Made by a program: the position numbers and the translations under genes
The notes under the pieces: generated by a model
Databases searched by the model: none
The model's input: the letters and a program-made list of their open reading frames with translations, nothing else
Told to the model about the DNA's origin: nothing
Origin: RBC038 sp041390625
GTDB taxonomy: Bacteria > Chloroflexota > Dehalococcoidia > UBA2979
Length of the DNA stretch: 64,000 nucleotides
Reading direction: 5' to 3'
Assembly (NCBI GenBank): GCA_041390625.1
Contig: JAWKPM010000014.1
Span: forward strand, 13,389 to 77,388
In this document: positions 1 through 7,849 of the stretch, in pieces
How positions within the stretch are numbered: position 1 is the stretch's first letter
Layout: each line of letters begins with the position of its first letter

Positions 1-1922
1 GCCAGCGCGCCGCCGCCGAGCCGGCCGCCGCCGAGGACCGCGAGTACGAGGTGGTGACCACCGCCGAGGGCCTGGCGAAGGTCGTCGCCGCCATCCGCAA
101 GGCCGGCCACTTCGGCTTCGAGGTCGTCGCCGACGACGAGCATCCGATGCGCGCGCCCGACTGCCTCGTCGGCATCGGCCTCTCCATCGAGGCGCGTTCG
201 GGCTGGTACGTCCCCTTCGGCCACACCCGCGAGCCCGCCCCGCCCGTCGAGGGCCAGCAGGAGCTCGCGATGGACGAGGCGCCCCTCGAGGACACGCCCA
301 TCGAGCAGCTCACCCAGGCCGAGGTGCTCGTCGCCCTCGAGCCCCTCTTCACCGACGACTCACTCCGCCGCGTGACCCACAACGCGAAGTTCGGCCTGCT
401 CGCCCTCGCCGATGCCGAGGGCGGCTTCTGGTCCGCCCCCGCCGCCTTCGACACGATGGTCGCGGCCTACTGCCTCGGCGACTCGAACGTCACCGTCCGA
501 GGTCTCGCGTTCAACCGTCTCGGTCAGGAGCTCGTCGACCCGAAGGTGCTGCTCGGCACCGGCCGCAAGGCAATCCCGTTCTCGCGAACGACCCCCGAGG
601 ACTGTGCCGCGTTCGCCGCCGGCAACGCCGACCTCGCCCTGCGCCTCTCCGAGGTGTTGGCGAAGGACCTCGAGGACAACAGCCTCGTCGGCGTCTTCGA
701 GGACCTCGACATGCCCCACGTCCCCGTGCTCGCGCGGATGGAGCGCTGGGGCCTCGCGATCGACCCGAAGGAGCTCGAGAAGCAGGCCCGCCACCTCGAG
801 GCCGCCGTCGAGGCCGCGGAGCGCGAGGTCTTCTCGTCCGTCGGCCGCGAGTTCCAGATCGGCTCGCCCCAGCAGCTCTCACACATCCTCTTCGAGGAGC
901 TGCACCTCCCGAAGACGCGCAAGACGCGCACCGGCTACACCACGGACGCGACCGCCCTCGAGGCGCTGCGCCACGTCCACCCCGCCGTGGCCGCCATCCT
1001 CGACTGGCGCGAGCTGACGAAGATCAAGTCCACCTACGTCGACACGCTGCCGGCGCAGGTCAACCCGCGCACCGGTCGCATCCACACCGTCTTCTCGCAG
1101 GTCACCGCCGCCACCGGCCGTCTCTCGTCGAGCGACCCGAACCTCCAGAACATTCCGCTCCGCACCGAGGTCGGGAACGCCGTCCGCAGCGCCTTCGTCG
1201 CGCGCGACTGCGGCGAGGATCCGATGTACCTCTCCTACGACTACTCCCAGATCGAGCTGCGCATCCTCGCCCACATGTGCGGCGACGACGACCTCCGTCG
1301 CGCCTTCATGGAGGGCCAGGACATCCACGCCGCCACCTCGGCGCGCGTCTTCGGTGTCCCCCTGACCGAGGTCACACCGGAGATGCGTCGACGCGCGAAG
1401 GTCTTCAACTTCGGCGTCCTGTACGGCCTCACCGCCTTCGGCCTATCACAGCGCGAGGGCATTCCCCGCGACGAGGCCGAGGACTTCATCCGCACCTACT
1501 TCGAGGCCTACCCCGCCGTCGCCGTCTGGCGCGACAAAGTGGTCGACGAGGCCCGCGCGAAGGGCTACGCCGAGACGCTGACCGGCCGCCGCCGCTACAT
1601 CCCGGAGCTCCGAGCCAGCAACCGCAACCACCGCATGGCCGCCGAGCGCATCGCCATCAATATGCCCATCCAGGGCACCGCCGCCGACATCATCAAGCTC
1701 GCCATGAACCGCATCGATGCCGAGATGCTCGAGCGCCGCGAGCAGGGCGCCGAGGCCCGCATGGTCCTCCAGGTCCACGACGAGCTCATCTTCGAGCTCC
1801 CCGCCGCCGAGGCGGACGACGTCCGCGAGATGGCCCACCGTCTCATGCCCGCCCTCGAGCTCGCCGTCCCCCTCGACATCGAGGAGAAGTCCGGCCGCTC
1901 CTGGGGCGACCTCGCCGGCTAG
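1..1922 (+). CDS. polA: DNA polymerase I, 5'-truncated by window edge
   Basis: The frame is open from base 3, so the gene enters from the left and its 5'-3' nuclease domain lies outside. What remains is the 3'-5' exonuclease-like domain followed by the family A polymerase domain. Motif A (DYSQIELR, near base 1240), motif B (RRAKVFNFGVLYG, near 1390) and motif C (QVHDEL, near 1775) are intact, so it should be an active repair polymerase. The exonuclease-like domain looks dead: the first motif reads FEVVAD instead of FDxE, the second is NAKFG with Gly for Asp, and the third is FAAGN rather than YAxxD. Loss of proofreading residues is known from Taq-type enzymes. The gene ends at a TAG with no obvious terminator. 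Confidence 0.97.
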   Translation, partial: QRAAAEPAAAEDREYEVVTTAEGLAKVVAAIRKAGHFGFEVVADDEHPMRAPDCLVGIGLSIEARSGWYVPFGHTREPAPPVEGQQELAMDEAPLEDTPIEQLTQAEVLVALEPLFTDDSLRRVTHNAKFGLLALADAEGGFWSAPAAFDTMVAAYCLGDSNVTVRGLAFNRLGQELVDPKVLLGTGRKAIPFSRTTPEDCAAFAAGNADLALRLSEVLAKDLEDNSLVGVFEDLDMPHVPVLARMERWGLAIDPKELEKQARHLEAAVEAAEREVFSSVGREFQIGSPQQLSHILFEELHLPKTRKTRTGYTTDATALEALRHVHPAVAAILDWRELTKIKSTYVDTLPAQVNPRTGRIHTVFSQVTAATGRLSSSDPNLQNIPLRTEVGNAVRSAFVARDCGEDPMYLSYDYSQIELRILAHMCGDDDLRRAFMEGQDIHAATSARVFGVPLTEVTPEMRRRAKVFNFGVLYGLTAFGLSQREGIPRDEAEDFIRTYFEAYPAVAVWRDKVVDEARAKGYAETLTGRRRYIPELRASNRNHRMAAERIAINMPIQGTAADIIKLAMNRIDAEMLERREQGAEARMVLQVHDELIFELPAAEADDVREMAHRLMPALELAVPLDIEEKSGRSWGDLAG

Positions 1923-1953
1923 CGCCATCCTGCCCTGCAAGCGACCACAGAGT

Positions 1954-2947
1954 TCATCTGGACCACGGCGCAATTCGAACATCTCGCGACAAGGCTGCGT
2001 CTTGGCCACGCCCAGACGCGCTCGTTGGTGAGTGCGGCGCCCGGGGATTTGATTCCTGTCGCCACCGGGCGCGAGCGTCGCGCGCTCGATCGTCGATGAA
2101 CGCGCGGAGACCCATCGACAACGCCTCAAAGGCTTCGACGTGGAGCAGCGGTAACTTGTCGCGCTTGCGATCCAGCGAAGCACCGGCGAGCCGATGAAGG
2201 CGGGTCAGTGGTTTCTTGCTGAGCCGAACGGTCCAAAGATACGAATGGAGATCCGCCGCTTGCACGCCCGGATACCTGTCGTCGCGGATGTAGGTGAGCC
2301 CCCCCAACTCGTCTTGCCAGACCCCGAGCCGATTCGTCGACGTCTCCTGCGTGTATGCGGCGAAAGAGTTCTCTCGCGAGCGGTTCGTTCTTCGGATTCT
2401 CGTCCAGCACGAAGTCGACCATCGCGTCTTGGCGCGCCAATGCAAGTGCGTCCTCGGTCATCCGACTGAAGGCCGCCAGATATGGAGGACGTCCCGGCGC
2501 CCCGGAGGTAAGCAAGCGGGACTCGACCCGATCAGGTCGAACCTCGGTCGACACACGACCGGTGGTCACGTATCGGCGCATCCACTCCGGTTGCTCCGCG
2601 AAAGCGACGTTGTCGACCGCCGCTCCGACCGGAACGATCCGTCGGAACTCAATCTCAGCGAGGAGCCGCCTCAAGAACGCCTCAGCGCGCTCCTGCGTCC
2701 AGCCGTTGTACGGACTCTTCCTGCTTTGCCACGCGCTCTTCTGAAAGAAGGCGTAGGCATGGAACGCTGCGACCCCCTCCGCGTCGAGGATTTCGCGCCA
2801 ACGCCGGTCGAAGGCAGCCCACTGGCTCGGCGACCCTACGTATCCCGACACAATCGTGTATGGCGACACCCCATCGGTGCCAGTTTCGTCGGCGAAGACC
2901 ACGTCCCTGCGAACCACCGAGACCTCAGATCGTCTTCTGCCGTCCAA
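1954..2947 (-). pseudogene. DUF3800-family protein, split by a frameshift
   Basis: The N-terminal part reads in one frame from 2947 and starts with the DUF3800 signature FADETG. The C-terminal part, containing the conserved GVQAADLHSYL, reads in another frame and ends at 1954. The frames join if one base is removed from the AAA run at 2363-2365 (TTT on the coding strand): ELF then continues as AAYTQET instead of RRIHAG. The family is often linked to mobile or phage-derived DNA and its biochemical role is unknown; an RNase H-like fold has been suggested. Few TCGAGG words occur here compared with neighbours, which suggests transfer. The shift could be a real mutation or a sequencing error in a short run. 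A start downstream of 2947 is possible. Confidence 0.72.
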
Positions 2948-3030
2948 TGACAGCGCCGGCAGGCTGCAGGGGGCGCCCTCAGAGCCAGCGGATAGGACAT
3001 CAGTTCTATCTTACCAGGCTTGGCAGTCTT

Positions 3031-3100
3031 CGCCCGGGCGGGCGGGTGGGCCACCCCGAAGGGGATGGCACGGTCGCGGCGAAGCCGCGACCTCACTTCC
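3031..3100 (+). repeat. GAA-triloop hairpin repeat, copy A
   Basis: A G-rich tract (GGGCGGGCGGGTGGG) is followed by CCACCCC-GAA-GGGG (3051-3064) and a perfect GTCGCGGC-GAA-GCCGCGAC hairpin (3073-3091). The tract and the CCCC-GAA-GGGG hairpin recur at about 12.2, 15.2, 18.3 and 39.1 kb in the same orientation. It lies between the divergent DUF3800 gene and mutM, so it is not simply a terminator. This copy lacks the leading GGGGGC-GAA-GCCCCC hairpin. Confidence 0.7.
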
Positions 3101-3158
3101 GAGGACCCCACCCCCGCTAGACTCCGAATCCAACACCGAGGACACGAAGGCCCCTCCG

Positions 3159-3980
3159 ATGCCCGAGCTCCCCGAGGTCGAGACGATCCGCCGCGACCTC
3201 ACGCCGCTCCTCGTCGGGCGCCGCATCGAGGCCATCCGCATCCACTCCGGCGGAGAGCGCCTCGCCATCACCCACGCCCCGCGCGCCCTCGAGGCCGAGC
3301 TCGCCGGCCGCCGCGTCGAGGCCATCGGCCGCCACGGCAAGTACCTCCAGCTCCGACTCGACGATGGTCGCACCTGGGTCATCCACCTCCGCATGACCGG
3401 CGCCCTCGTGCACGCGCCCATCGAGGCGCCCACCGGCCGCTTCGAGCGCGCCCGCATCGATCTCGACGACGCCACCTCGCTCCGATTCAACGACCTCCGC
3501 AAGTTCGGCACCTGGCACCTCGTCGAGGACCCCATCGAGGCCATGACCCGCAGCGGCCCAGACGCCCTCTCGCCCGAGTTCACCAGCGCCTGGCTCCGCG
3601 ACCGACTCAAGGGCCGCTCCACCACCGTGAAGGCCGCGCTGCTCGACCAGCACGTCGCCGCCGGCGTCGGCAACATCTACGCCGACGAGGCACTCTGGCG
3701 CGCCGGCATCGACCCCCGCACCGAGGCCGGTCGCCTCGGCCCGAGGCGCGTCGCGAGGCTGCACGGTGCCGTCGTCGACGCCCTCGAGGCCTCCATCGCC
3801 GACCGAGGCTCGTCCTTCTCCGACTACCGCGACGGTCTCGGCGCGGAGGGCCTGCACACCGTGCACGTCCACGTCTTCCGCCGCGACGGCTTGCCCTGTC
3901 ACCGCTGCGCGACGACCATCGTGAAGCAGCGCGTCGCCGGCCGCGGCACTCACTTCTGCCCCCGCTGCCAGCGCCGCTAG
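3159..3980 (+). CDS. mutM: Formamidopyrimidine-DNA glycosylase (Fpg)
   Basis: The 273-residue product has the family's usual length. It removes oxidised purines such as 8-oxoguanine and nicks the abasic site. The start at 3159 is chosen because the mature protein must begin Pro-Glu (MPELPEVE), Pro being the Schiff-base nucleophile and Glu the general acid. The conserved HGKYL lysine is present near residue 57. The C-terminus carries the four-cysteine zinc finger (CHRC...CPRC). Codons upstream of 3159 are open but belong to a repeat-rich leader and are not family sequence. The next gene starts 20 bp downstream on the same strand. Confidence 0.97.
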   Translation: MPELPEVETIRRDLTPLLVGRRIEAIRIHSGGERLAITHAPRALEAELAGRRVEAIGRHGKYLQLRLDDGRTWVIHLRMTGALVHAPIEAPTGRFERARIDLDDATSLRFNDLRKFGTWHLVEDPIEAMTRSGPDALSPEFTSAWLRDRLKGRSTTVKAALLDQHVAAGVGNIYADEALWRAGIDPRTEAGRLGPRRVARLHGAVVDALEASIADRGSSFSDYRDGLGAEGLHTVHVHVFRRDGLPCHRCATTIVKQRVAGRGTHFCPRCQRR

Positions 3981-3999
3981 AACCCCGCTGGAGGCCCGC

Positions 4000-4581
4000 G
4001 TGAACCTCGAGGACCAGACCCCCCTCGAGGCCCCCGAGGGGTCCGGCGACGACGGCCTGGACGAGCATCGAGGCCACGTCGGCGTCGACCACTTCATCGG
4101 CGACATCGTCTTCGGCGCCAACGACGGCCTGATCACGACGTTTGCCATCGTCAGCAGCGTCGCCGGCGCCGAGCTCGGCGCGAAGGCCGCGCTCGTGCTC
4201 GGCCTCGCGAACCTCCTCGGCGACGGCGTTTCGATGGCCGCCGGCAACTACCTCGGCCGGCGCTCCGATACCCAGGTCGCCGCCTCGCGAGCCGGCCGCC
4301 CCGCCAGCCGTCGAGGCCCGGTGTCGCACGGTGGCGCGATGTTCGCCGCGTTCGTAGTCGCCGGGACGGTGCCCCTGCTGCCGTACTTGCTGTTCGATGG
4401 CTCGACGGCATTCATCATGGCGTTGTGTGCCACGGCCCTGACGCTCTTCGGGGTCGGCAGCGCCCGAACCTTTGTCACGCGCCAGCCGTGGCTGAGCTCG
4501 GGCATGGAGATGCTGGCCGTCGGCTCAGTCGCGGCGATTCTGGCGTACGCCGTAGGGTGGCTGTTCCGCAGCGTGGTCTAG
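4000..4581 (+). CDS. VIT1/CCC1-family metal transporter
   Basis: A 193-residue membrane protein with a GTG start at 4000. After a 30-residue acidic cytoplasmic lead, the family signature GANDGLITTFAIVSSVAGA occupies the first membrane segment, followed by a second helix containing GDGVSMAAGNYL. A charged loop follows, then three further hydrophobic segments toward the C-terminus. Members move Fe2+ or Mn2+ out of the cytosol; the metal cannot be predicted here. The long cytoplasmic metal-binding domain of some relatives is absent; the loop has only about 25 residues. It lies 20 bp after mutM and may be cotranscribed with it, which would pair iron handling with oxidative-damage repair (inference). 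Confidence 0.88.
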   Translation: MNLEDQTPLEAPEGSGDDGLDEHRGHVGVDHFIGDIVFGANDGLITTFAIVSSVAGAELGAKAALVLGLANLLGDGVSMAAGNYLGRRSDTQVAASRAGRPASRRGPVSHGGAMFAAFVVAGTVPLLPYLLFDGSTAFIMALCATALTLFGVGSARTFVTRQPWLSSGMEMLAVGSVAAILAYAVGWLFRSVV

Positions 4582-4745
4582 GTCAGAATCTGCGCGTCGA
4601 GTTGCGGGTTCCAAACGTGTTGGAAAACTACGCAACGTAAGCGCCTGTTCATCTGAGCACTTGTCTTCGTTGACATCCACGCGATACCTTCCGAACAGGG
4701 TGTCGGGGGAACCCCTGATACCTCGCTTCGTCGAGGTGTCTGCGC

Positions 4746-5654
4746 ATGGTGGCTTGGGTCCTGGCCGGGGCGGTCGGATTCGCCCTTCTCGGGTTCGTGA
4801 TCGCGGCGCTCTACATCGCCGACATGTTCACGCGCCCGAAGCGACGTCGCGTTCAGGGCACGCCCGCCGAGCACGGGCTCCGCTTCGAGGACGTGCAGTT
4901 CCGCAGCCCCGACCTCGTCGTGCTCCGGGGCTGGTTCCTCGAGTCCCCCGGCGCGCGCGCCACGATCATGCTCGTACATAACTCCGATGGCACACGTGCC
5001 GATCCCGAGGTCGGCCTGCTCGACATCCAGCGCGCCTACGTCCGCAACGGCTTCAACGTCTTCGCATTCGACCTCCGAGGCCGTGGCGAGTCCGGCGGCA
5101 GCCGCGACGAGCTCGGCACGGGCGAATTGCGGGACCTCGAGGCCGCAGCGGGCTACGTCCGCCGCCGCACCGAGGGACTGCCCATCATCCTGCACGGCTT
5201 CGGCCTCGGTGCCGCGCTCGCGCTCCACGCCGCGGGCCACGATCTCGAGGTCGCAGGCGTGATCGCCGACTCCCCCTACGAGTCCGTCCGCGAGCACCTG
5301 CGCTACCGCTGGCACCGCCTCCCCTCGCCGATCTTCAACCTCGCGTGCTGGCTTGCCCGCAAGCTCTATGGCGCCGACGTCAACACGCTGAGGCCCACGC
5401 GCGGCATTGCCCACCTTGCCGGTGTGCCGGTGCTCCTCATTCACGGCGCCCTCGATCACGAGGTCCCGGTCGCCCAGACGCTGAACCTCGCCGCCGCCTC
5501 GCTGAGCGAGCGCAACGACGTCTGGATCGTGCCCGAGGCGGAGCATTGCGAGGCCTATCGCGCCGAGCCGCAGGCCTACGTGACCCGCTGCCTCCGCCTC
5601 GTCGACACCGCCGTGCCCTCGCGCACTCTGCGCATCCAGTCCGCGGCCGTCTAG
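4746..5654 (+). CDS. Alpha/beta-hydrolase fold protein lacking the nucleophile serine
   Basis: A 302-residue protein with one N-terminal membrane helix (about residues 3-25) followed by a basic stop-transfer stretch and an alpha/beta-hydrolase domain. The oxyanion-strand region, FDLRGRGESGG, the acid (HGALDHEVP) and the histidine (EAEHCEAY) are recognisable. At the nucleophile elbow, where G-x-S-x-G is expected, the sequence is HGFGLGAA, so serine is replaced by glycine. The usual serine-hydrolase mechanism therefore seems impossible. It may be a binding protein or a decayed enzyme. Its stop is 11 bp before the next gene, suggesting an operon with the P1-type peptidase. Confidence 0.85.
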   Translation: MVAWVLAGAVGFALLGFVIAALYIADMFTRPKRRRVQGTPAEHGLRFEDVQFRSPDLVVLRGWFLESPGARATIMLVHNSDGTRADPEVGLLDIQRAYVRNGFNVFAFDLRGRGESGGSRDELGTGELRDLEAAAGYVRRRTEGLPIILHGFGLGAALALHAAGHDLEVAGVIADSPYESVREHLRYRWHRLPSPIFNLACWLARKLYGADVNTLRPTRGIAHLAGVPVLLIHGALDHEVPVAQTLNLAAASLSERNDVWIVPEAEHCEAYRAEPQAYVTRCLRLVDTAVPSRTLRIQSAAV

Positions 5655-5665
5655 CGAGGCGATTC

Positions 5666-6706
5666 GTGGCCGATCGCCGCGACGCCATCACCGACGTCCC
5701 CGGCATTCGCGTCGGACACTGGACCGACCGCCGCAACGCCACCGGCTGCACCGTCGTCCGCTGCGATCGAGGCGCGGTCGGCGGCGTCGATGTCCGAGGC
5801 GCCGCGCCCGGCACCCGCGAGACCGACCTCCTCCGCTCCGAGAACACCGTCGAGGAAGTGCACGCCGTCATGCTGAGCGGCGGCTCCGCCTTCGGCCTCG
5901 ATGCCGCCGGCGGCGTCGTCGAGTACCTCCACGAGCACGGCATCGGCCTCGAGTTCGGCGAGCACCGCATCCCGATCGTGCCGGCCGCCATCCTCTTCGA
6001 CCTGGGCATCGGCAAGCCCGTCGCCCCCGACCGTCGAGGCGGCTACCTCGCGGCATCGAGGGCGAGCGGTGGCCGCGTTGCCGAGGGCTCGGTCGGCGCC
6101 GGCACCGGCGCCACCGTGGCGAAGCAGGCCGGCCCATCGAGGCGGTTGAAGGGCGGTCTCGGCACCGCCTCCGAGGCGCTCGACACCGGCGTGCTCGCCG
6201 GCGCGCTCGTCGCCGTGAACGCCGTCGGCACGATCCGCGACCCCGCCACCGCCGAGGTGGTCGCCGCCCCACGAGGGCGCGCGCGCCGCTTCCTCGACAT
6301 CGACGAGATCCTGCGCACGGGCCGCTCCTGGCGCGACCTCCATCCCGAGGAGGCCGAGCCGCCCGTCATCCTCACCGATGACCCGGACAAGGGCCAGAAC
6401 ACGACGATCGGCGTGGTCGCCACGAACGCGAAGCTCACGAAGTCCCTCGCGAACCGCCTCGCCACCGTCTGCCACGACGCCTTCGCCCGCACCACCTGGC
6501 CCGCCCACACTCGAGGCGATGGCGACGCCATCTTCGTGCTCGCCACCGGCGACATCGAGGTCGATCCCGCCGGCTACGGCGCCCTCGAGGCGGTGGCCAC
6601 CCGCGCCATGGAGCGCGCCGTCCTCCGAGGCGTCCGCCTCGCCACCGGCCTCGCCGGCACCCCCTCCGCCACAGAGTGGACGTCCCCCCGCCGCCGCCGC
6701 GTCTGA
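5666..6706 (+). CDS. P1/DmpA-type N-terminal nucleophile peptidase (S58 family)
   Basis: A 346-residue protein with a GTG start at 5666, just before the family's N-terminal DAITDVPGIRVGHWTD. Further family motifs are the glycine-rich MLSGGSAFGLDAAGGV and the segment GQNTTIGVVATNA. In this family the precursor cuts itself in front of a Ser or Thr in that region, which then acts as the nucleophile; here it is a threonine. Characterised members are D-aminopeptidase DmpA and beta-peptidyl aminopeptidases. The substrate cannot be told from sequence. It lies 11 bp after the alpha/beta-hydrolase fold gene. Confidence 0.9.
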   Translation: MADRRDAITDVPGIRVGHWTDRRNATGCTVVRCDRGAVGGVDVRGAAPGTRETDLLRSENTVEEVHAVMLSGGSAFGLDAAGGVVEYLHEHGIGLEFGEHRIPIVPAAILFDLGIGKPVAPDRRGGYLAASRASGGRVAEGSVGAGTGATVAKQAGPSRRLKGGLGTASEALDTGVLAGALVAVNAVGTIRDPATAEVVAAPRGRARRFLDIDEILRTGRSWRDLHPEEAEPPVILTDDPDKGQNTTIGVVATNAKLTKSLANRLATVCHDAFARTTWPAHTRGDGDAIFVLATGDIEVDPAGYGALEAVATRAMERAVLRGVRLATGLAGTPSATEWTSPRRRRV

Positions 6707-6730
6707 GGTGGCCAGCCCGCGGCCAGGTGA

Positions 6731-7063
6731 CTAGTCGACCAACCCGCTCTCGCCAAGGACAAAGAGCCCGAGCAGCAGTCCGAGGACGATGAGAGGCCAC
6801 TGGCGGAGGACCCAATGGTGTCGCCAGCTCATCGCCGAGCCTGATGCATTTTCGGGGAGCGCGAGGCTCAGTCGGGCGAGGAGCATCGCAGAACCGAGCG
6901 CACCGAGCCCGCGAGTTCCGAGACGCGCCATGACGCTACTCGGTGGGATCAGATCGGCCGTCGCAGCGAACATCAGCGCGACCCAGAGCCCGCCGATGAT
7001 CCACAGCGGCGGCCACGAGACGACCCGCCGTAGCTGCCCACGGGCTGTCCCTGAAGGTTTCAT
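6731..7063 (-). CDS. Small membrane protein, unknown function
   Basis: About 110 residues with three hydrophobic stretches (WIIGGLWVALMFAATADLI, LGALGSAMLLARLSLAL and LIVLGLLLGLFVLG), consistent with three membrane helices. I recognise no family. The start is uncertain: ATG at 7063 or an in-frame GTG at 7072, which is better spaced from an AAGGAGAGG sequence upstream. It is convergent with the S58 peptidase gene and divergent from the pan operon. TCGAGG words are absent and base composition is less extreme than its neighbours, hinting at a different origin. Confidence 0.5.
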   Translation of the reverse strand: MKPSGTARGQLRRVVSWPPLWIIGGLWVALMFAATADLIPPSSVMARLGTRGLGALGSAMLLARLSLALPENASGSAMSWRHHWVLRQWPLIVLGLLLGLFVLGESGLVD

Positions 7064-7185
7064 GGAGCTCACAGCTGCACCGACCTCTCCTTGTTGAGTC
7101 TCGGATGCGCGCTGTGGGAACTGAGGGCAAGCGGCTTGTGCAGCTCCGTGAGGGTCCCCGTCTGTCACGCTTCTTATCACTTCCG

Positions 7186-7213
7186 TTGACAGGCCCTAGC
7201 CGTTTCCTATACT
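7186..7213 (+). promoter_or_regulatory. Sigma-70-type promoter of the pan operon
   Basis: TTGACA at 7186-7191, a 16-bp spacer and TATACT at 7208-7213. This is the best consensus promoter in the window. Transcription should start near 7220, giving a leader of about 200 nt before panD. Confidence 0.85.
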
Positions 7214-7376
7214 GATTGCGTCAGCCGACCGGAACCGGCGGCGAGACCGAGTCGAATCCGCAAACGAACGCTGAAGGCCACCGGCCAGTCCCATCCGCTT
7301 GGATCGACGCGACCGAGACGGAGCACCCATGATCCACGTCCACACTGACGCGCCTCGGCATGCCCGAGGCCTTTTT
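7214..7376 (+). promoter_or_regulatory. Structured leader with intrinsic terminator before panD (possible pan motif)
   Basis: The leader contains a hairpin near 7225-7241 (CCG-A-CCGG..., a GC stem with a bulged A) and a GGCC/GGCC hairpin near 7275. It ends with a textbook terminator: GCCTCGG (7352-7358), loop CATGC, CCGAGGC (7364-7370), then CTTTTT. CCGAG at 7313-7317 could pair with CTCGG at 7354-7358 and disrupt the terminator. The published pan motif, found upstream of pantothenate genes in Chloroflexi among others, is a hairpin with bulged adenosines, often in tandem. The match here is by general form only. Confidence 0.55.
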
Positions 7377-7427
7377 GTGCGAGCCGCCATCGAGGCCGCC
7401 ACGCACATCGAGGAGGCGACCCGATGA
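7329..7427 (+). CDS. 32-codon upstream ORF overlapping panD
   Basis: ATG at 7329 opens a 32-residue peptide (begins MIHVHTDAPRHARG) that reads through the terminator hairpin and stops at TGA 7425-7427, overlapping the panD ATG as ATGA. Ribosomes finishing it could restart on panD, and a translating ribosome would melt the terminator. No strong Shine-Dalgarno sequence precedes it. It may be a regulatory upstream ORF rather than a functional protein. Confidence 0.4.
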   Translation: MIHVHTDAPRHARGLFVRAAIEAATHIEEATR

Positions 7428-7849
7428 GCGGTACCTCCGAGCGCAGCCGCCTCATGCTCGGCGGCAAGATCCACCGCGCCACCGTCACCGCCGCCGATCT
7501 GCACTACGAGGGCTCCATCGCCCTCGACCGCGACCTCATGGACGCCGCCGGCATCCTCGAGTGGGAGCAGGTCCACGTCCTCGACGTCACCAACGGCGCC
7601 CGACTCCAGACCTACGCCATCGAGGCACCCGCCGGCTCCGGCGAGATCTGCGTCAACGGCGCAGCCGCCCACCTCGTGAACCCCGGCGACCTCGTCATCG
7701 TCCTCAACTTCGTTCAGGTGCCCGAGTCCGAGCTCGACACCTACCGCCCCCGCCTCGTCCACGTCGATGCACACAACCGCCAGACCGAGGCGGGTACGCC
7801 CAACCACAGCTGGGAACGCGAGGCAGTCGGGACGGAGGCCACTCGATGA
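7424..7849 (+). CDS. panD: Aspartate 1-decarboxylase precursor
   Basis: Makes beta-alanine from L-aspartate for pantothenate. The 141-residue precursor has the family core LGGKIHRATVTAADLHYEGSI; self-cleavage between Gly and Ser in EGS would create the pyruvoyl cofactor. The conserved NGAAAHLVNPGD segment follows. The first ten residues are an extra N-terminal extension compared with most family members, so MLGGKIHR (Met11) is a possible alternative start. It overlaps panB by four bases (ATGA) and is first of panD-panB-panC. Confidence 0.96.
   Translation: MSGTSERSRLMLGGKIHRATVTAADLHYEGSIALDRDLMDAAGILEWEQVHVLDVTNGARLQTYAIEAPAGSGEICVNGAAAHLVNPGDLVIVLNFVQVPESELDTYRPRLVHVDAHNRQTEAGTPNHSWEREAVGTEATR

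Noticed and set aside
2030..2070. tRNA-like 3' end (GGATTTGATTCCTGTCGCCACC)
   Set aside because: No proper T-arm loop, and no D-arm, anticodon arm or acceptor partner upstream; it overlaps the 3' part of the DUF3800 frame. At most a remnant.
7329..7427. Reading the pan upstream ORF as an amino-acid-sensing leader peptide
   Set aside because: It has three early His codons but no run of one codon, and histidine has no logical tie to pantothenate; kept only as an upstream ORF.
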